NCBI RefSeq assembly: GCF_000019085.1
Contig: NC_010321.1
Location: 1,995,001 to 2,059,000 of the forward strand
Direction: 5' to 3'
Length of the DNA: 64,000 nt
Origin: Thermoanaerobacter pseudethanolicus ATCC 33223
GTDB lineage: Bacteria; Bacillota; Thermoanaerobacteria; Thermoanaerobacterales; Thermoanaerobacteraceae
Part shown: positions 62,687 to 64,000 of the stretch, in pieces
Layout of the letters: each line of letters begins with the position of its first letter
How positions within the stretch are numbered: position 1 is the stretch's first letter
Notes under the pieces: generated by a model
What the model saw: only the letters and a program-made list of their open reading frames with translations
Database searches by the model: none
Told to the model about the DNA's origin: nothing
Position numbers and translations under genes: made by a program

Positions 62687-62715
62687 TTGTAAGACCTCTC
62701 CTATTCTTTTTAGTA

Positions 62716-62731
62716 AATGCAATCGAATGCA
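62716..62731. promoter_or_regulatory. cre/LacI-type operator 1
   Basis: ATGCAATCGAATGCAT matches the CcpA cre consensus WTGNAANCGNWNNCA and is near-palindromic. Lies 30 bases before the galT start codon, and 87 bases from an almost identical copy. Confidence 0.75.
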
Positions 62732-62749
62732 TCCCACATTAAAAAAAGA

Positions 62750-62776
62750 ATTTGATTAATTTTGAAAATTAATCAA
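62750..62776 (-). terminator. Attenuator-like hairpin in the galT leader
   Basis: A 27-base perfect palindrome (13-bp arms around one base, TTTGATTAATTTT and complement) followed on the minus strand by TCTTTTTTT. It lies between promoter and galT, so it could terminate the leader transcript. Confidence 0.65.
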
Positions 62777-62802
62777 ATCGGGGAGAAATGTCAAGAACTT
62801 TT

Positions 62803-62818
62803 ATGCAACCGAATGCAT
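62803..62818. promoter_or_regulatory. cre/LacI-type operator 2
   Basis: ATGCAACCGAATGCAT, one base different from operator 1, also a full cre match. It sits at the predicted transcription start of the galT operon. Confidence 0.75.
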
Positions 62819-62827
62819 TCTACTATT

Positions 62828-62856
62828 ATAATATACTTTTCCTTTAAAATTGTCAA
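62828..62856 (-). promoter_or_regulatory. Sigma-A promoter of the galT operon
   Basis: Minus strand -35 TTGACA (62851-62856), 17-base spacer, -10 TATTAT (62828-62833); TATAAT overlaps at 62825-62830. Confidence 0.7.
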
Positions 62857-62929
62857 TGTTTTTTTGAAGATTACTGCTTCATTTTTTAATAATTTCTTCT
62901 CATGAAGGAAAAAATAAAACAAAAAACTG

Positions 62930-62960
62930 TTGACAAAACTAAAAATTAATATTATAATAA
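62930..62960 (+). promoter_or_regulatory. Sigma-A promoter of the peroxide operon with PerR-like box
   Basis: TTGACA (62930-62935), 17 bases, TATAAT (62953-62958). TTAATATTATAATAA (62946-62960) overlaps the -10 and has the 7-1-7 symmetry of a Fur/PerR box (6 of 7 pairs). Confidence 0.7.
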
Positions 62961-63008
62961 AATTGAAATCAATACAAAATTAAATTTAATACAAATGAGG
63001 TGAGATAA

Positions 63009-63185
63009 ATGGAAGTAAAAGAGTTGGTACTAAAAACTTTAAAAGAATCCTCTGAACCTTTAAGACCAGGAGATATTGCTCAAAAAGCTAATTTAGACAA
63101 AAAAGAAGTAGACAAAGCTATAAAAGAGCTAAAAAAAGAGGACTTGATAATGTCTCCCAAAAGATGCTACTACGCAGCAAAATAA
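63009..63185 (+). CDS. Small winged-helix protein, 58 residues
   Basis: A complete short ORF with GAGGTGAG before its ATG. SSEPLRPGDIAQKANLDKKE followed by VDKAIKELKKEDLI is a minimal winged-helix repressor fold with a wing ending CYYAAK. DNA binding is likely; no sensor domain is present. First gene of the perR operon, 16 bases before perR. Function unknown; perhaps a co-regulator or autoregulator of the peroxide response. Confidence 0.8.
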   Translation: MEVKELVLKTLKESSEPLRPGDIAQKANLDKKEVDKAIKELKKEDLIMSPKRCYYAAK

Positions 63186-63201
63186 TCGTGAGAAAGAAGT
63201 A

Positions 63202-63636
63202 ATGAAAATGACTTATACAATAGAGCAATTAAAAGATTATTTAAAGAGACATGATATAAAGCCTTCTACCATAAGGATAAAAGTATTAGAATACCTTTTA
63301 AACAATAGAATACACCCAACAGCTGATGACATTTATCAATACTTGATAAGCGAAATACCAACCCTTTCAAAAACCAGTATTTACAACACATTGGAATTGT
63401 TTATGGAAAAAGGAGTTGTAAATGCTTTATCTTTGAAAGAAAAAGAATTGCGATATGATATAAACACTTACTTTCACGGACACTTTAAATGTGAAATATG
63501 TGGCAACGTATATGATTTTCCCGTATCAGAGGAAATTATAAATGTAGAAGAATTAAAAGGCTTTGTAATTAGAAATGTTGACATAAATGTTTATGGCATA
63601 TGCAAAAAATGTAATGAGAAAAATAAGGAGGTTTAA
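63202..63636 (+). CDS. perR: Fur-family peroxide regulator, PerR-type
   Basis: 144 residues. N-terminal winged helix (TADDIYQYLISEIPTLSKTS) and the metal site RYDINTYFHGHFKCEICG, with the H-G-H and first Cys pair; the second pair is GICKKCNEK. PerR senses peroxide through metal-catalysed His oxidation. The Asp in YDIN corresponds to the PerR-specific Asp that favours PerR over Fur or Zur. The peroxiredoxin gene 3 bases downstream supports the call. Start is ATG 63202; ATG 63208 two codons later is an alternative. Confidence 0.88.
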   Translation: MKMTYTIEQLKDYLKRHDIKPSTIRIKVLEYLLNNRIHPTADDIYQYLISEIPTLSKTSIYNTLELFMEKGVVNALSLKEKELRYDINTYFHGHFKCEICGNVYDFPVSEEIINVEELKGFVIRNVDINVYGICKKCNEKNKEV

Positions 63637-63639
63637 AAA

Positions 63640-64000
63640 ATGGAGGAAATTAGAATGAAATTGTTAGGAGAAAAATTCCCATCTATGGAGGTAGTAACAA
63701 CTCAAGGAGTAAAGAGACTGCCTGAGGATTACGCGGGAAAGTGGTTTGTGCTTTTTAGCCACCCAGCAGACTTTACACCAGTTTGCACAACAGAATTTGT
63801 AGAATTTGCAAGGAAAGCTAATGACTTTAAAGAATTAAACACTGAATTAATAGGTCTATCAGTTGACCAAGTTTTCTCCCACATAAAATGGGTAGAGTGG
63901 ATAAAGGACAACACAAACATAGCTATTCCTTTCCCAGTAATAGCTGATGACTTAGGAAAAGTCTCTAACCAATTAGGAATGATTCATCCAGGCAAAGGTA
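63640..64000 (+). CDS. Peroxiredoxin (1-Cys/Prx6-like), 3' end outside the window
   Basis: 120 codons seen. [20 protein letters not shown] holds the peroxidatic Cys and the conserved PxxxT/PVCTTE motif; the GEKFPSMEV opening and [17 protein letters not shown] fit the Prx6-type family. It reduces peroxides with a thiol donor. RBS AAGGAGG lies 8 bases before the ATG. Part of the PerR operon. Confidence 0.93.
   Translation, partial: MEEIRMKLLGEKFPSMEVVTTQGVKRLPEDYAGKWFVLFSHPADFTPVCTTEFVEFARKANDFKELNTELIGLSVDQVFSHIKWVEWIKDNTNIAIPFPVIADDLGKVSNQLGMIHPGKG

Noticed and set aside
1-64000. CRISPR arrays, rRNA and tRNA genes
   Set aside because: No regularly spaced direct repeats, no rRNA signature and no tRNA cloverleaf with a TTCGANNC arm were found on reading both strands.

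Overview
The window is low-GC chromosomal DNA from an anaerobic, spore-forming, fermentative firmicute, most likely Thermoanaerobacter or a close relative. This rests on the AT-rich codon use, a spore protein of the Tlp family, a leucine T-box leader, a tandem glycine riboswitch, many PTS operons, a class V fructose-1,6-bisphosphate aldolase/phosphatase, 2-hydroxyacyl-CoA dehydratase-type activases and an iron-dependent alcohol dehydrogenase. No rRNA, tRNA, CRISPR array, prophage or intact insertion sequence was seen.

Layout. 1-9.9 kb: a cut-off mannitol PTS gene, then a beta-diglucoside PTS operon (IIC, ChbG-type deacetylase, IIB, IIA, GH4, GH1) read leftwards. A sigma-54 -24/-12 promoter, a perfect palindrome and a LevR-type activator gene lie just upstream. 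10-19.5 kb: an Rpn-type nuclease, Tlp, pseudouridine kinase and glycosidase, AzlCD, leuS behind a Leu(CUC) T-box, a FetAB-type ABC exporter, and an ECF-like S component behind an unassigned leader. 19.5-24.9 kb: a three-gene dehydratase/activase cluster with one frameshifted member, a TetR gene with a perfect operator, a decayed CDF exporter, and an ArsR gene whose operator is repeated before a ferredoxin/HdrA-like gene pair.

24.9-32.9 kb is a scarred sugar-acid island: 2-hydroxyacid dehydrogenase, two KDPG aldolases, KDG kinase, an FAH-family protein, an IclR regulator and a LarA-like racemase/epimerase. Fragments of HAD and DapA-type genes, two TRAP DctM remnants and pieces of two IS families lie in and around it. 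To the eye its core (about 25.6-29.6 kb) is richer in G and C than its neighbours.

32.9-46.3 kb: a class A penicillin-binding protein, Fe-alcohol dehydrogenase, an ascorbate-type PTS operon with its PRD regulator, an aminotransferase, an OsmC protein, a dihydrolipoamide dehydrogenase with its own lipoyl domain, and lipoate ligase. 46.3-51 kb: glycine riboswitch followed by gcvT-gcvH-gcvPA-gcvPB; the neighbouring lipoyl genes probably serve this glycine cleavage system. 51-58.9 kb: FBP aldolase/phosphatase, a PPC-domain protein, a pair of paralogous FAD oxidoreductases with a small helical protein, lactate dehydrogenase, a coiled-coil protein, a DUF881 protein and a DedA protein. 58.9-62.9 kb: a glycogen-type operon (GalT-like, maltokinase-like, GT4 synthase) with two cre-like operators flanking an attenuator. 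62.9-64 kb: a PerR-type peroxide operon running off the end.
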